DNA of 64,000 nt from Promethearchaeota archaeon (GTDB lineage: Archaea; Asgardarchaeota; Lokiarchaeia; Sigyniarchaeales; SOKP01): contig JAHPZE010000001.1 in the NCBI GenBank assembly GCA_019058365.1, positions 186,001 through 250,000 of the forward strand, in the 5' to 3' direction. Below, in pieces: positions 45,101 through 54,375 of the stretch (position 1 is the first letter of the stretch; every line of letters begins with the position of its first letter). The notes under the pieces were generated by a model. It was not told the origin of the DNA. It ran no database searches and saw only the letters and a list, made by a program, of their open reading frames with translations. A program made the position numbers and the translations under genes.

Positions 45101-45661
45101 TCACTTTCTAATCCTGAGAAACTTTTTCTTAAAAAACATAATAATAAGTATCATTGTGCTAAGTAGGATTATTGAAAATGTTATCACATTGAAATCAATA
45201 TTTGGTTGACCATCAGTACAAACAATATATCCCTCAGCTATCCAACCATCTATACCGCCCAACATGTTATATATTAAAGTAAAGTTATGATTATCAACAA
45301 GATTCTGGCTTGCTAGAGCACTTCTATAGCCAGACTTACAATACACAATTATTTCAGTATTTTTATATGAGTTTAGTTCGCTGATTCTTGCATCAATTTC
45401 TGAAACAGGTATTAAAATTGCATTACATAGGTGATTTTCATTATACTCCGATTGTTCTCTAACATCAAGTATAACCAAGTTTGGATATTGAGTATTGTTG
45501 TTTATCATATTATAAGCGGTTTGTACAGAAATATTTGTTACAGTCTGAGCTTTGACATTTACTACAGGCATCAAAATAAAGGTCTGTAATAAAAAGAATA
45601 AAATAGAGAATAATATAATATTTTTAGCATTAAATAATTTTAACTCGGTTTTTGAAGTCAT
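45101..45661 (-). CDS. Membrane-anchored extracytoplasmic rhodanese
   Basis: This 186-residue protein has an N-terminal hydrophobic signal segment (about 13-35), a rhodanese domain (about 45-145) and a C-terminal membrane helix with basic tail ('MFFKKKFLRIRK'). The active-site loop is 'VYCKSGYRSA' with the catalytic Cys, preceded by 'LVILDVREQSEYNENH'. Both ends place the catalytic domain outside the membrane. Rhodaneses carry persulfide sulfur; an outside location suggests sulfur exchange with envelope or environmental compounds. It stands alone, next to gpmA on the same strand at 179 bp. Confidence 0.85.
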   Translation of the reverse strand: MTSKTELKLFNAKNIILFSILFFLLQTFILMPVVNVKAQTVTNISVQTAYNMINNNTQYPNLVILDVREQSEYNENHLCNAILIPVSEIDARISELNSYKNTEIIVYCKSGYRSALASQNLVDNHNFTLIYNMLGGIDGWIAEGYIVCTDGQPNIDFNVITFSIILLSTMILIIMFFKKKFLRIRK

Positions 45662-45840
45662 ACTATTACCATTATTGTTATAATTAGATTATTTTAAAAT
45701 TTTACTCAGAAGAAAAACGTATCTAAGTATTTTAATCTTACTATTAAAGTAATTTACTTTTCTAATCTGCTTAATAAAATTCTCTTTATAAATTAGATTT
45801 TAAAATTAAATACTTTTTATGATAGTAAAATTATAAATTA

Positions 45841-46587
45841 TTATTTTGCTTTTCCTTGACTGGCAACAGCCTCAATTGATTTAGCTATTTCTTCTGCATT
45901 GCCAAGATAATAATGTGCAATTGGCTTTAAATTATCATCTAATTCATATATCAATGGAACACCAGTAGGTATATTTAATTCGACTACTTCTTCATCTGGC
46001 ATATTATCAAGATATTTAACAAGTGCTCTTAAACTATTTCCATGAGCTGAAATCAAGACTTTCTTGCCAGATTTTATAGTTGGGATGATTGTATCATACC
46101 AATAAGGTAAGACTCTTGCAACTGTATCTTTCAAACATTCAGTTAAAGGAAGCTCATCAGCAGTTAAACCTTTATATTTCTCCTCATTTCCAGGATATCG
46201 TGGATCGCTTGTTTTAAGGGGAGGGGGTGGCACATCATAACTCCTTCTCCAAATCAGAACTTGTTCTTCACCAACATCTTTTGCCATTTCAGATTTTGAA
46301 TATCCTTGTAAGGCACCATAATGTCTTTCATTTAATCGCCAAGAACGAAACACTGGAATCCACATTAAATCCATCTTATCTAAGACAATCCAAAGAGTTC
46401 TAATTCCTCTTTTAAGTACCGATGTATATGCTATATCAAAAGTGTATCCTTCTTCTTTCAATAATTTGGCTGCTTCTATCGCTTCTTGAACCCCTTTTTC
46501 TGAAAGATCCACATCTGTCCAACCAGTAAACTTGTTTTCTTTATTCCATGTACTTTCTCCATGCCTTAGAAGCACGACTTTATACAT
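45841..46587 (-). CDS. gpmA: 2,3-bisphosphoglycerate-dependent phosphoglycerate mutase
   Basis: This 248-residue glycolytic/gluconeogenic enzyme interconverts 3- and 2-phosphoglycerate. The phosphohistidine motif is '[20 protein letters not shown]' at the N-terminus, with '[20 protein letters not shown]' and the second His in '[16 protein letters not shown]'. Length and motifs fit the cofactor-dependent type used by bacteria and eukaryotes; most archaea use the cofactor-independent enzyme, so bacterial acquisition is likely. The ATG at 46587 is preferred over a GTG at 46596, whose 'GTGATTAA' can act as ribosome-binding sequence. Confidence 0.94.
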   Translation of the reverse strand: MYKVVLLRHGESTWNKENKFTGWTDVDLSEKGVQEAIEAAKLLKEEGYTFDIAYTSVLKRGIRTLWIVLDKMDLMWIPVFRSWRLNERHYGALQGYSKSEMAKDVGEEQVLIWRRSYDVPPPPLKTSDPRYPGNEEKYKGLTADELPLTECLKDTVARVLPYWYDTIIPTIKSGKKVLISAHGNSLRALVKYLDNMPDEEVVELNIPTGVPLIYELDDNLKPIAHYYLGNAEEIAKSIEAVASQGKAK

Positions 46588-46717
46588 TTTAATCACATTT
46601 TGAACTTGTATTTAATACATTATTTGAATATTTTAAAACTTAATATATAAATTCTTTCTCTAAAAAAGAATGAAAAAAAAAGTAAAATTAAAATTACATA
46701 TTTTCTCTTATGAATGG

Positions 46718-48142
46718 CTATGAGTGATCGATTTTTGAAGATGTTTCTAATTCTTCTAATTTTTTGTGTTTTTCCCCATGTAATATAAGTATATCTTTTT
46801 GAATCTTTTCCCAATATTCTCCTTTTATTGGATATAATTGCAATATTAAAGCTGCTATTATTAATGCAATTCCTGGTATTAATCCAATAAAAAGCCTAAT
46901 TGCAAAAATTGCTGCTTCTGGTTGTGGAAGAACTGGGTCTTCACCAAGAGCGTGAGGAATAAAGTTAGCTAAATCTAATAGTGCAGCGGGAATTATTATA
47001 GCTATACTTTGTGCAGGTTTAGTAAAAAGGGCGTTCATACCAAAGAAAGCAGCTTCTCGTCTCACTCCTGTTTTCAATTCATCTTCATCAGATATTTGAG
47101 CAAATAATACATTAGTAAAAATTAAAGGTCCTACAAAACCAATTGCTGCAATAGCTAAAGCTAAATAGACTAATCCTATTATATCAATAGCAGTAATAAT
47201 AAATAACAGAATTAGTCCAGATCCACCGATTAGTAGTAAGAATTGGTCGCTTCTTACTACTCCCCATTTTTTAATTAATTTCGGAGTCATCCAGATACCG
47301 GCGAGGAGTGGTATAAATATAAACAATAATAAGATTATTGTAGATTGTTGTAGAACATAATCTGCTAAATAGAAGAGAGACCCAACAATTAATGACTGTA
47401 TAAGTATTCCCATAAAATTAGCTGCAGTAACGACAAGAAAGGATTTGTTTTTAATTGTGACTTTAAAAGCCTTTGCAAATCCTAAAGGTTCACCTATTTT
47501 AGTGAATTCTGGCCTCTCTGTGAATTTATAAGAAGTATACAAGATTAATGCCATACCCAAAATTCCAACTAAAACCATTGACATCAGAAGTAAGAAACGT
47601 GATTGATTACGAAATAAATCTGGGATAATGAAACCGAAAATCGTACCAACCATACTAAAAAATTGCCAATACATATTGAGGCCATTTCGCTCTTGTTCAT
47701 CTTCGGTCAGCTCGGGTAGAAGAGCAGAATACACAAGAAATATTATTGTATAAGCTGTATCATAAAGACATGTCGTAATAACCATCCACCAGAATATACT
47801 CCAATTTCCTGCACTCACATTTGGAGCAAACCAGACTAATATAAATGTTAAAGCTAAAAATGGAGCAGTGAATCTTATGAATGGAATTCTCCTTCCTTTT
47901 TTGATTTTTGACTTATCTGAATAAAACCCGAATATTGGATCATTTAAAGCATTAACTATTAAATAGATGATTTGGACATAATAGATAATCACTGCGTTCT
48001 CTACAAGGCCTAAATAATCTATGTAAAAAATTGGTAATAGTGATGCGTAAATACCTCCAATTATTGATCCACCAAGACTTGCCATACCCCATTGTAATTT
48101 ACGTGTTTTTGAAAACTTAGGTGGTGTTCTACCGATTGACAT
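46718..48142 (-). CDS. GPH-family (MelB-like) sugar:cation symporter
   Basis: This 474-residue protein has 12 membrane helices. The GPH-family signature 'NALNDPIFGFYSDKSKIKKG' followed by 'RRIPFIRF' is intact near residue 62. The N-terminus 'KTRKLQWGMASLGGSI' is also typical. Members move glycosides, pentosides or hexuronides with H+ or Na+. The substrate is not determined by sequence. It lies 131 bp upstream of gpmA on the same strand and 112 bp downstream of the beta-helix acyltransferase genes. Confidence 0.87.
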   Translation of the reverse strand: MSIGRTPPKFSKTRKLQWGMASLGGSIIGGIYASLLPIFYIDYLGLVENAVIIYYVQIIYLIVNALNDPIFGFYSDKSKIKKGRRIPFIRFTAPFLALTFILVWFAPNVSAGNWSIFWWMVITTCLYDTAYTIIFLVYSALLPELTEDEQERNGLNMYWQFFSMVGTIFGFIIPDLFRNQSRFLLLMSMVLVGILGMALILYTSYKFTERPEFTKIGEPLGFAKAFKVTIKNKSFLVVTAANFMGILIQSLIVGSLFYLADYVLQQSTIILLLFIFIPLLAGIWMTPKLIKKWGVVRSDQFLLLIGGSGLILLFIITAIDIIGLVYLALAIAAIGFVGPLIFTNVLFAQISDEDELKTGVRREAAFFGMNALFTKPAQSIAIIIPAALLDLANFIPHALGEDPVLPQPEAAIFAIRLFIGLIPGIALIIAALILQLYPIKGEYWEKIQKDILILHGEKHKKLEELETSSKIDHS

Positions 48143-48254
48143 TATTGATCAATTTTATTTTTTTTTTTTATAAGAGTGAATTTTTCTTAATGAAAATATT
48201 TCGACTATTTTCTTTATAAAAATTTATTTTAACAAATTATTAATTTATTTAAAA

Positions 48255-49145
48255 TTAGTTTAGTTTTTGGTTTGAAAATTGATTTATATCAAATTTAATT
48301 CTTTCGCCGGTATCTATCAATCTTCTCATTGGCTGTTTCTTACTATCTTCTATGGCAATCTGAGTTGGTTGATATTTTTGCGCCGGATTTCCAATGTAGA
48401 TCCAATCGGGCTCTATAATTTGATTAATGTATGTGACTGTCCACACTCCTAAAGTTGATCCTTTCCCGATTATCGTACCTGGTGAAACAATCGAATTTGC
48501 TCCTAAAACTACATGATCACCTATAATAACTTTTTTAATTAGAAGATAATCAATATTCTCTATTCTGACAATAGTGCTCGAAAAAATTTGAGCTCCTTGC
48601 CCTATCATAATATTATTCCCATACTCAATAAATTCAACATCGCTCCAACCATCAAACATAGTACTTTTAAAATCGGCATTTATATCACACATTTTAAAAG
48701 CAAAATTATTGACCCATGGAAAACAGAAATTATTCCATATCAGAAAAATGAATTTTTTCACAGTTACTCGTAAGCAGAAACAAAAATAGTCTTTATCGTT
48801 TCTATCAATTTTAAAAAGCCCCTCTTTTGGCTTATGAATTAATTTAAGAATTATTAAACACAATTTACCTAAAAGTAAACTAAGGAGAATATAGGAGCCC
48901 CACCAAGCCAAAATATCAATAAAGAATAATACAATTCTCCAATGAAAAAGATTTGAATCCATTGCAAAACTAAAAAAAGTTAATATCATTACTGAAGGCA
49001 TTACGAATGAAAGAAGATGCAATAATAAATAGAGTAAAGATGACGTAAAGGTCCATTTAAATCCATTTGTTGTTATAGGGATCTTTTTAATATCAATTGA
49101 ATTTTCTCCAGATTTATCAACTGAAATTCCATTATCCTCCATCAT
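48255..49145 (-). CDS. Membrane protein with left-handed beta-helix acyltransferase-like domain
   Basis: This 296-residue protein has two or three N-terminal membrane helices (about 28-115) and a hexapeptide-repeat left-handed beta-helix domain (about 165-265; 'GDHVVLGANSIVSPGTIIG', 'GSTLGVWTVTYINQIIEP'). It corresponds to the second half of the double-domain protein encoded just upstream. Related modules sit at the ends of bacterial poly-lysine synthetase-like (Pls/PosA) NRPS proteins. The start at 49145 is chosen because 'GGAGGTGA' precedes it; the reading frame overlaps the upstream gene by 14 bp, so they are translationally coupled. An acyl or acetyl transfer role in envelope glycan or lipid is inferred. 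Confidence 0.75.
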   Translation of the reverse strand: MMEDNGISVDKSGENSIDIKKIPITTNGFKWTFTSSLLYLLLHLLSFVMPSVMILTFFSFAMDSNLFHWRIVLFFIDILAWWGSYILLSLLLGKLCLIILKLIHKPKEGLFKIDRNDKDYFCFCLRVTVKKFIFLIWNNFCFPWVNNFAFKMCDINADFKSTMFDGWSDVEFIEYGNNIMIGQGAQIFSSTIVRIENIDYLLIKKVIIGDHVVLGANSIVSPGTIIGKGSTLGVWTVTYINQIIEPDWIYIGNPAQKYQPTQIAIEDSKKQPMRRLIDTGERIKFDINQFSNQKLN

Positions 49146-50679
49146 ATTCACCTCCAGTAAATTTCTTTATTTGTTCTCGATTCAATTTTTTTGCAGGAAA
49201 TCGACTATATATATTATTTTTTCCCAACTGATCATATTTTATCGTAGCACACATTGGTAAGACTGTAGAATCATCCTCCATCTTTAAACCAGGTAAAGAA
49301 CCATTTGATAAACTAAAAACACAATTATTACCAATGTCAGCACCAAAAAAAGTTAGATTCTCTTCTCCATAAACACCATCAACTAAATGGTTGGTAATAT
49401 GGGCAAAAGTTCCGATATAGCAATTTCTGCCAAAATCAACATGACTGTGAAAAAAAGTATCTTCAAACACAGTTCCTTTACCAATCTTATTCGAACCTAT
49501 AAATTTTAACTCCCAACTAATAAGCCAAGGGAAGGGAGAACGAATAAAAGCAAAGATTGGATATTTAAATAAAAAGGATCTAAAATGATAATAATCTAAA
49601 GCTTTAGATGTTTCATCTAAATTCCGATCAAATACACCTTGAACATGTCCTCTTTTATCTGTCATTTTATAGAACCATCTAGTAAAAAGAGCTACAAAAA
49701 ATAAATGAATTAGGTATATTGCAATAAAGATTAAAGGAGTAAGGAAAAGAATTGTAATTTTAGTCATATCTAAAAGTAAATTTAAAGAAAAAGTAGTTGA
49801 GAGTAAATTTGGAGTTAGTAATCCAAATAGAAATAAGAAAAATAAAAAACCAGGTAAAATAAAAGAACACCCAATTATTATTATTCCTGCGATTAAGTAG
49901 AACTGAAAAGGAACAGATAATTCCTTTGCATGCGCTCTTAAATTTCCTCTATCATATTCATCAAGAATCTTCCTATTAAAAATAATATTTTGGAGACTAT
50001 TCTCATTTTTAATTGATTCTATTCCCTCTATCTTTTTAGCAGGAGAACCTCGGTAAATTGAATTAGGTTCTAATCGTTGATTGATTGTTGTCATTGTAAT
50101 CGCATCTAATATTGTATTAGATTCTATTATTGTCCCAGGTAATACAATTGAATGAGCACCTACAATTACATTATCTTTTATTGATACTTTTTTCAGAATT
50201 AACTTGTCTTTGATGATGATATTAGATATAATAAAACTTCCTGTCCCAACTTTAACATTTTTTCCCAATTCAATAAATTCACAATCAATCCATCCCTCAT
50301 ATAACGAGTTTGAAAAAGATGTTCTAACCCCGAGCATTTTCAAAACTAAAATTTCAAGAAAGGGTAATGACAATTGCCGTGCTAACCAAGTCGGCCATTT
50401 TCTTACAACCGCTCTTAAACTCCAATAACAGTAGTCTTTATCTCTACTATTTCTTAAGAAAACACCTTCTTTAGGTTTATGTAAGATATTTATAAATATC
50501 AAGAAGATTTTAGCAACAATAGCAGAACTTATTATCATTAATATTATACCTAAGAAGAAAGCTAATGGAAAAAGCGTATAAAATATTAAATCAAGAATAG
50601 GAAAGAATTGCCAAAAATACCATAACCATAATAACGATGGTTGAGCACTTAATATAATTACCAAAAAGTAGATTAGCAA
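49132..50679 (-). CDS. Double left-handed beta-helix membrane protein (Pls/PosA C-terminal-like)
   Basis: This 515-residue protein is built as helices (about 1-75), beta-helix 1 (about 110-220; 'KVGTGSFIISNIIIKDKLIL', 'GAHSIVLPGTIIESNTIL'), helices (about 255-345) and beta-helix 2 (about 400-505; 'GKGTVFEDTFFHSHVDFGRN', 'GNNCVFSLSNGSLPGLKMED'). This duplicated arrangement matches the C-terminal region of Pls/PosA-type enzymes, but without any adenylation domain. The TTG at 50679 is the first canonical start, yet the frame continues open to 50757 with coding-like sequence ('VGPRTTNTLAKKPYLLIY') and no ATG, GTG or TTG, so the true start may be a rare codon such as ATT. Confidence 0.75.
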   Translation of the reverse strand: MLIYFLVIILSAQPSLLWLWYFWQFFPILDLIFYTLFPLAFFLGIILMIISSAIVAKIFLIFINILHKPKEGVFLRNSRDKDYCYWSLRAVVRKWPTWLARQLSLPFLEILVLKMLGVRTSFSNSLYEGWIDCEFIELGKNVKVGTGSFIISNIIIKDKLILKKVSIKDNVIVGAHSIVLPGTIIESNTILDAITMTTINQRLEPNSIYRGSPAKKIEGIESIKNENSLQNIIFNRKILDEYDRGNLRAHAKELSVPFQFYLIAGIIIIGCSFILPGFLFFLFLFGLLTPNLLSTTFSLNLLLDMTKITILFLTPLIFIAIYLIHLFFVALFTRWFYKMTDKRGHVQGVFDRNLDETSKALDYYHFRSFLFKYPIFAFIRSPFPWLISWELKFIGSNKIGKGTVFEDTFFHSHVDFGRNCYIGTFAHITNHLVDGVYGEENLTFFGADIGNNCVFSLSNGSLPGLKMEDDSTVLPMCATIKYDQLGKNNIYSRFPAKKLNREQIKKFTGGEYDGG

Positions 50680-50901
50680 GTACGGTTTTTTAGCAAGAGT
50701 ATTTGTAGTTCTTGGTCCAACTCTTAATGATGACGGAATTGAAATCTTAAAATCACTTTAATTTATCCTTTTTTAAAGCCAGAATATACGGAATTCAACT
50801 ATTAAATTTATATATAGAAGAATAATTATGTCCTATTTATTTATTTTTATCTATATAAAAAAATTAGCTTAAAAAAGACAATTTGGATGACTAAGAGGAT
50901 A

Positions 50902-51261
50902 TTAATCTTCTATTGTAAAATTTTTTATCATTGAAATATTTTTATCAATATCAATAGTAATGGCAATAAGCTTTAATTCTTCTTCATCTACGGTTTCTGG
51001 ATCCATCATCACAAAATAAAACTTATCCCCCTCTGTGTCAAAACCAACTTCCATTTCACCGCAATCCTCTGGAATTATCTCGATAATATTTTCTGGTGCA
51101 TTTTTTTTCAAGATCTCATAGATAGCATCTTCAAGTGTTTTCTGGTTCTCTCTAATTTTTTTAATATTCGAGAAATCAAATTGTCCCATTGATTCTTGAG
51201 CTTTTAAATTCAATTCATTCCATTCTGAAAACATTTCTTTTAAATTTTCTTTTGAAGACAT
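50902..51261 (-). CDS. Unknown acidic protein
   Basis: This 119-residue acidic, soluble protein has an N-terminal helical part ('EMFSEWNELNLKAQESM') and a C-terminal beta-rich part ('GDKFYFVMMDPETVDEEE', 'LIAITIDIDKNISMI'). No motif or family is recognised. It is divergent from the nitroreductase gene. Its composition, good start and regular structure pattern support a real gene. Confidence 0.55.
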   Translation of the reverse strand: MSSKENLKEMFSEWNELNLKAQESMGQFDFSNIKKIRENQKTLEDAIYEILKKNAPENIIEIIPEDCGEMEVGFDTEGDKFYFVMMDPETVDEEELKLIAITIDIDKNISMIKNFTIED

Positions 51262-51371
51262 AAAATAGCATTATTATTAACTAAATTAAAATTTCTTATT
51301 TTCAGAAAAATAACTAATAAGTAATTAATCTGTACTATATTATAACTATTTAAATTAAATTAGGTGAGATA

Positions 51372-51947
51372 ATGGATCTTCAACTTCCAAAGCCGATATT
51401 AAAAGGTAGTAAAAGTCTGGAAGAATGTATCTACGGACGGGAAAGTGTTAGAAGTTATAAAGAGAAAGTAATTGAGATAAAAGAGATTTCACAGATTTTA
51501 TGGGCAACCCAAGGGAAAAAAGGGAGTAAAAGAACAGTTCCTTCAGCAGGGGCTACCTATCCTTTAGAAATTTATGTTACTATAAAAAATAAGGGTTATT
51601 TTTATTATAATTACAGTAAGCATGTTTTAGAATATATTACAGATAAAGATTTAAGTAATAAGCTTGTTGAAGCTTCATGGAATCAACATTTTATTGCTGA
51701 GGCATATCTTAATGTAATAATTTGTGCTATTTTCGGAAGGACAATTGAAAGATATGGTCAAAGGGGAGTTAGATATGTTTATATTGAAGTAGGTCATTGT
51801 GCTCAAAATGTTCATTTAGAAGCTGTAGCCTTAGGTCTATGCTCAGTTCCTATAGGAGCATTTGAAGACGATAAAGTTAAGGAAGTACTAAAACTCAAAA
51901 AACAAATTGAACCTCTATATATTATTCCAATTGGACATCCAAAATGA
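51372..51947 (+). CDS. SagB/nitroreductase-family flavoprotein
   Basis: This 191-residue FMN-dependent oxidoreductase has the N-terminal 'GRESVRSYKEKVIEI' (phosphate-binding Arg-x-Ser-x-Arg/Ser pattern) and the substrate/FMN stretch 'RTVPSAGATYPLEIYV', which is characteristic of SagB-type members. The C-terminal 'LEAVALGLCSVPIGAFED' is the usual second FMN contact. The start at 51372 follows 'AGGTGA' by four bases. SagB-type enzymes oxidise azolines in peptide natural products, but single-gene archaeal members without cyclodehydratase neighbours, as here, are of unknown substrate. Confidence 0.9.
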   Translation: MDLQLPKPILKGSKSLEECIYGRESVRSYKEKVIEIKEISQILWATQGKKGSKRTVPSAGATYPLEIYVTIKNKGYFYYNYSKHVLEYITDKDLSNKLVEASWNQHFIAEAYLNVIICAIFGRTIERYGQRGVRYVYIEVGHCAQNVHLEAVALGLCSVPIGAFEDDKVKEVLKLKKQIEPLYIIPIGHPK

Positions 51948-51957
51948 AGTAAACTTT

Positions 51958-52506
51958 TTAATATTCTCCTTGAACTTCAAATTCAGCTCTTTCTATAGAA
52001 AAATACATAGTTTTAGATGGAAAATCTTTAATTGGCATATGACCCATATATTTCATTCCTACTCTTTCAGCTACTTTCCACGCTCGTGAGTTTGTAGAAC
52101 GGATAAATGCGATAATTCCTGTTAAAGTTGGCTCTTCAAACGCATATTCTATAAGCTTTTTCATCGCTTCTATAGCAAAACCATGACCTCTATACTCAGG
52201 TCGCACCAAGTAGAAACACTGTGCCGTCTTACCATTTTCTGAAGATAACAACCCACACAATCCAATATAATTTCCACTTTCTTTATTTATGATTATTAAT
52301 GCAATTACAGGATCGATTGAGGTATAAGAATCTATAATAGAATTGAATATTTGCTGTGAGTTATTATCTAATTTCATCTTCAAAATGAATTTCAGGTTAG
52401 TATCCGCAGTAGTATCTTTTATAATATCCGAAAAAACCTCAAAATCATCTCGGTTCATTAGCCTTAGAATAAGTCTTTTACTCACAATTTTTTTAGGAAG
52501 ATTCAT
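51958..52506 (-). CDS. GNAT acetyltransferase, RimJ/RimL-like
   Basis: This 182-residue protein is of the RimJ-type GNAT family. It begins 'KKIVSKRLILRLMNRDDFEV' as usual for this group, and the acetyl-CoA binding motif A is 'VRPEYRGHGFAIEAMKKL' with the Q/R-x2-G-x-G/A pattern near residue 98. 'RVGMKYMGHM' near 160 is the typical C-terminal strand. The substrate may be a protein N-terminus or an antibiotic/amine. It converges with the nitroreductase gene by 10 bp. Confidence 0.85.
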   Translation of the reverse strand: MNLPKKIVSKRLILRLMNRDDFEVFSDIIKDTTADTNLKFILKMKLDNNSQQIFNSIIDSYTSIDPVIALIIINKESGNYIGLCGLLSSENGKTAQCFYLVRPEYRGHGFAIEAMKKLIEYAFEEPTLTGIIAFIRSTNSRAWKVAERVGMKYMGHMPIKDFPSKTMYFSIERAEFEVQGEY

Positions 52507-52603
52507 CGGACTAATTTACCTTATAAGATATACGTTATTAAGTTCTAAAGTTGTATTATTATTTATAATTTCCATTAAATCACGAACATTCAAGATTACA
52601 TTA

Positions 52604-53401
52604 ATGTCATTCGACGAGAATCTTGTAAAAAAAAGGATAAAAAACAGTTTAATATACAATTCCATAATTCTCTTAATTTTTATATTTTGGTTTTTTTACT
52701 CTTCGTTTGAAAACATTTTAATTGTATTCCTGATATGTCTCCTAATTTTTTTAGTGGTCTTGGTTAAATTTAATACAGAACTAAGATCTGGATTTACCGT
52801 AGAACAAAAAGTTTTTTACATACTGCTTTTTTTAATACCATTTGCTTTATTTGGGGATGCTATCCTATTTTATAACACTTCAGTTACATTTTTTATCCCA
52901 TTTAATAGATTAGTAGGCATAAAGAATAATTATAATCTTCTTCTATTTTTATTCTATTTCTCAATAATAGTGCTAAAATTAGTCGGGATTAAGGTTTATT
53001 TCTCAAGAAATGTTAAATTCCTTGAAGAAGGAAGAGGAGATGAAATATTTCAGTTTTTTACGAAGAATATTACATATAAAAAAGTAATACTTTTGGTGAT
53101 TCTCTTTCCACTTGTAGCGTTCATTGAGGAATTGATTTATAGAACACTTCTAATTAGTATTTTAACGTATTATCTTAATTTGGACTATACACTAAGTATC
53201 ATTTTTATTTCAATTATTTTTGGATTAGTACATTATTCAACTTCGCAAAATTGGGGGCATGTAATTTCCACACTTATATCTTCTATAATTTATTCCCTTG
53301 CTTTAATTCAATTAGGTATTATATATCCATGGATATTCCATTTATCAACTAATCTATTTGTTTTACTGTTTTATTATCAAGGAAAAAAAAATATTCTTTA
53401 G
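52604..53401 (+). CDS. CPBP-family intramembrane metalloprotease
   Basis: This 266-residue membrane protein has about seven hydrophobic segments. The motifs of the CAAX protease/bacteriocin-processing (CPBP) family are present: 'FIEELIYRTLLI' (Glu175, Glu176, Arg180), 'FGLVHYSTSQN' (His210) and 'HLSTNLFV' (His246, Asn250). The frame is open further upstream across the antisense GNAT gene, but the ATG at 52604 ('MSFDENLVKKRIKN') starts a natural N-terminus and avoids that overlap. Such enzymes cleave prenylated proteins or membrane peptides; the local target is unknown. Confidence 0.82.
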   Translation: MSFDENLVKKRIKNSLIYNSIILLIFIFWFFYSSFENILIVFLICLLIFLVVLVKFNTELRSGFTVEQKVFYILLFLIPFALFGDAILFYNTSVTFFIPFNRLVGIKNNYNLLLFLFYFSIIVLKLVGIKVYFSRNVKFLEEGRGDEIFQFFTKNITYKKVILLVILFPLVAFIEELIYRTLLISILTYYLNLDYTLSIIFISIIFGLVHYSTSQNWGHVISTLISSIIYSLALIQLGIIYPWIFHLSTNLFVLLFYYQGKKNIL

Positions 53402-53496
53402 AAATGAAATGATTATTAATTGAAATAATATGATTAGATCTTGAATAACCTTCTGGATTTAAAACAATACCCTAATGAATAATAAAGATTAAAAAA

Positions 53497-54312
53497 ATGA
53501 AAATAGATTTTCGAGAAGCCAAGAGTATCATAACAAAGAGTAATATTCCCTCAATTGATTATGTAATAAATCCATATACTGGATGTCAACATGGTTGCAT
53601 TTATTGTTATGCTGAATTTATGATAAGATTTACAGGTCATAAAGGAGATAAATGGGGACAGTTTTTAGATATAAAAAGTTTCGATTTGAATAAAATTAAA
53701 CCTCAGAAATATAATGGAAAAATAATTTTATTAAGTTCAGTAACAGATCCATACTTACCCTTAGAAAAGAAGTATCAAAATACAAGAAAGATTTTGGAAA
53801 AGCTAGTTGGAACTGAAGCTGAAATTTCAATTCTTACAAAATCGAAATTAGTTGTTCGAGATATTGACCTATTTAAAAAGTTTAAAAATGTTAATGTTGG
53901 TATCTCAATTAGTACTTTAGATGAGAATTTTGCAAGGATTATTGAACGAGCGGCATCAAAACCTTTAGATCGATTAGACGCTATTAAACAAATTTCTGAA
54001 GCTGGTATTGAAACATATACATTTATATCACCCTTTTTTCCAGAAATTACGGATTTTAAAGCAATTATTGAAGAGAGTAGAGAATATTCAAATCGTTTCA
54101 TGTTTGAAAATTTGAATTTTAGACCTCATAATGTGCCTAGAATAATAAAAGTAATAAAAGAATATTATCCAGAATTGGTTTCTAAATATAAAGAAATCCA
54201 AAAAGATCAAGGTTATTGGGATATTCTTGAGAGTGAGATTGAGAATTATTGCGAAAAAAAGAATCTTAATTATGATATTGAATTTCACCATGGAGGCTTT
54301 TCAAAAAGCTAA
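53497..54312 (+). CDS. Radical SAM protein of the SPL/COG1533 group
   Basis: This 271-residue enzyme has its 4Fe-4S binding motif at Cys30, Cys34 and Cys37 ('GCQHGCIYCYAEFM', C-x3-C-x2-C). 'LLSSVTDPYLPLEK' and 'SILTKSKLVVRDIDL' are typical of the COG1533 spore-photoproduct-lyase-like group. This group is common in archaea, but the natural reaction is not established; only the bacterial spore photoproduct lyase is well known. No extra domains are attached. It lies 63 bp upstream of the roadblock-methyltransferase gene on the same strand. Confidence 0.88.
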   Translation: MKIDFREAKSIITKSNIPSIDYVINPYTGCQHGCIYCYAEFMIRFTGHKGDKWGQFLDIKSFDLNKIKPQKYNGKIILLSSVTDPYLPLEKKYQNTRKILEKLVGTEAEISILTKSKLVVRDIDLFKKFKNVNVGISISTLDENFARIIERAASKPLDRLDAIKQISEAGIETYTFISPFFPEITDFKAIIEESREYSNRFMFENLNFRPHNVPRIIKVIKEYYPELVSKYKEIQKDQGYWDILESEIENYCEKKNLNYDIEFHHGGFSKS

Positions 54313-54375
54313 AATTGTTCGTTATAATATATTTAATTAAGAATCATATATCTTAAAGATAGATATAATCCAAAA

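Noticed and set aside
52343..52603. Upstream extension of the CPBP protease frame
   Set aside because: It runs antisense through the GNAT gene; the ATG at 52604 gives a normal family N-terminus.
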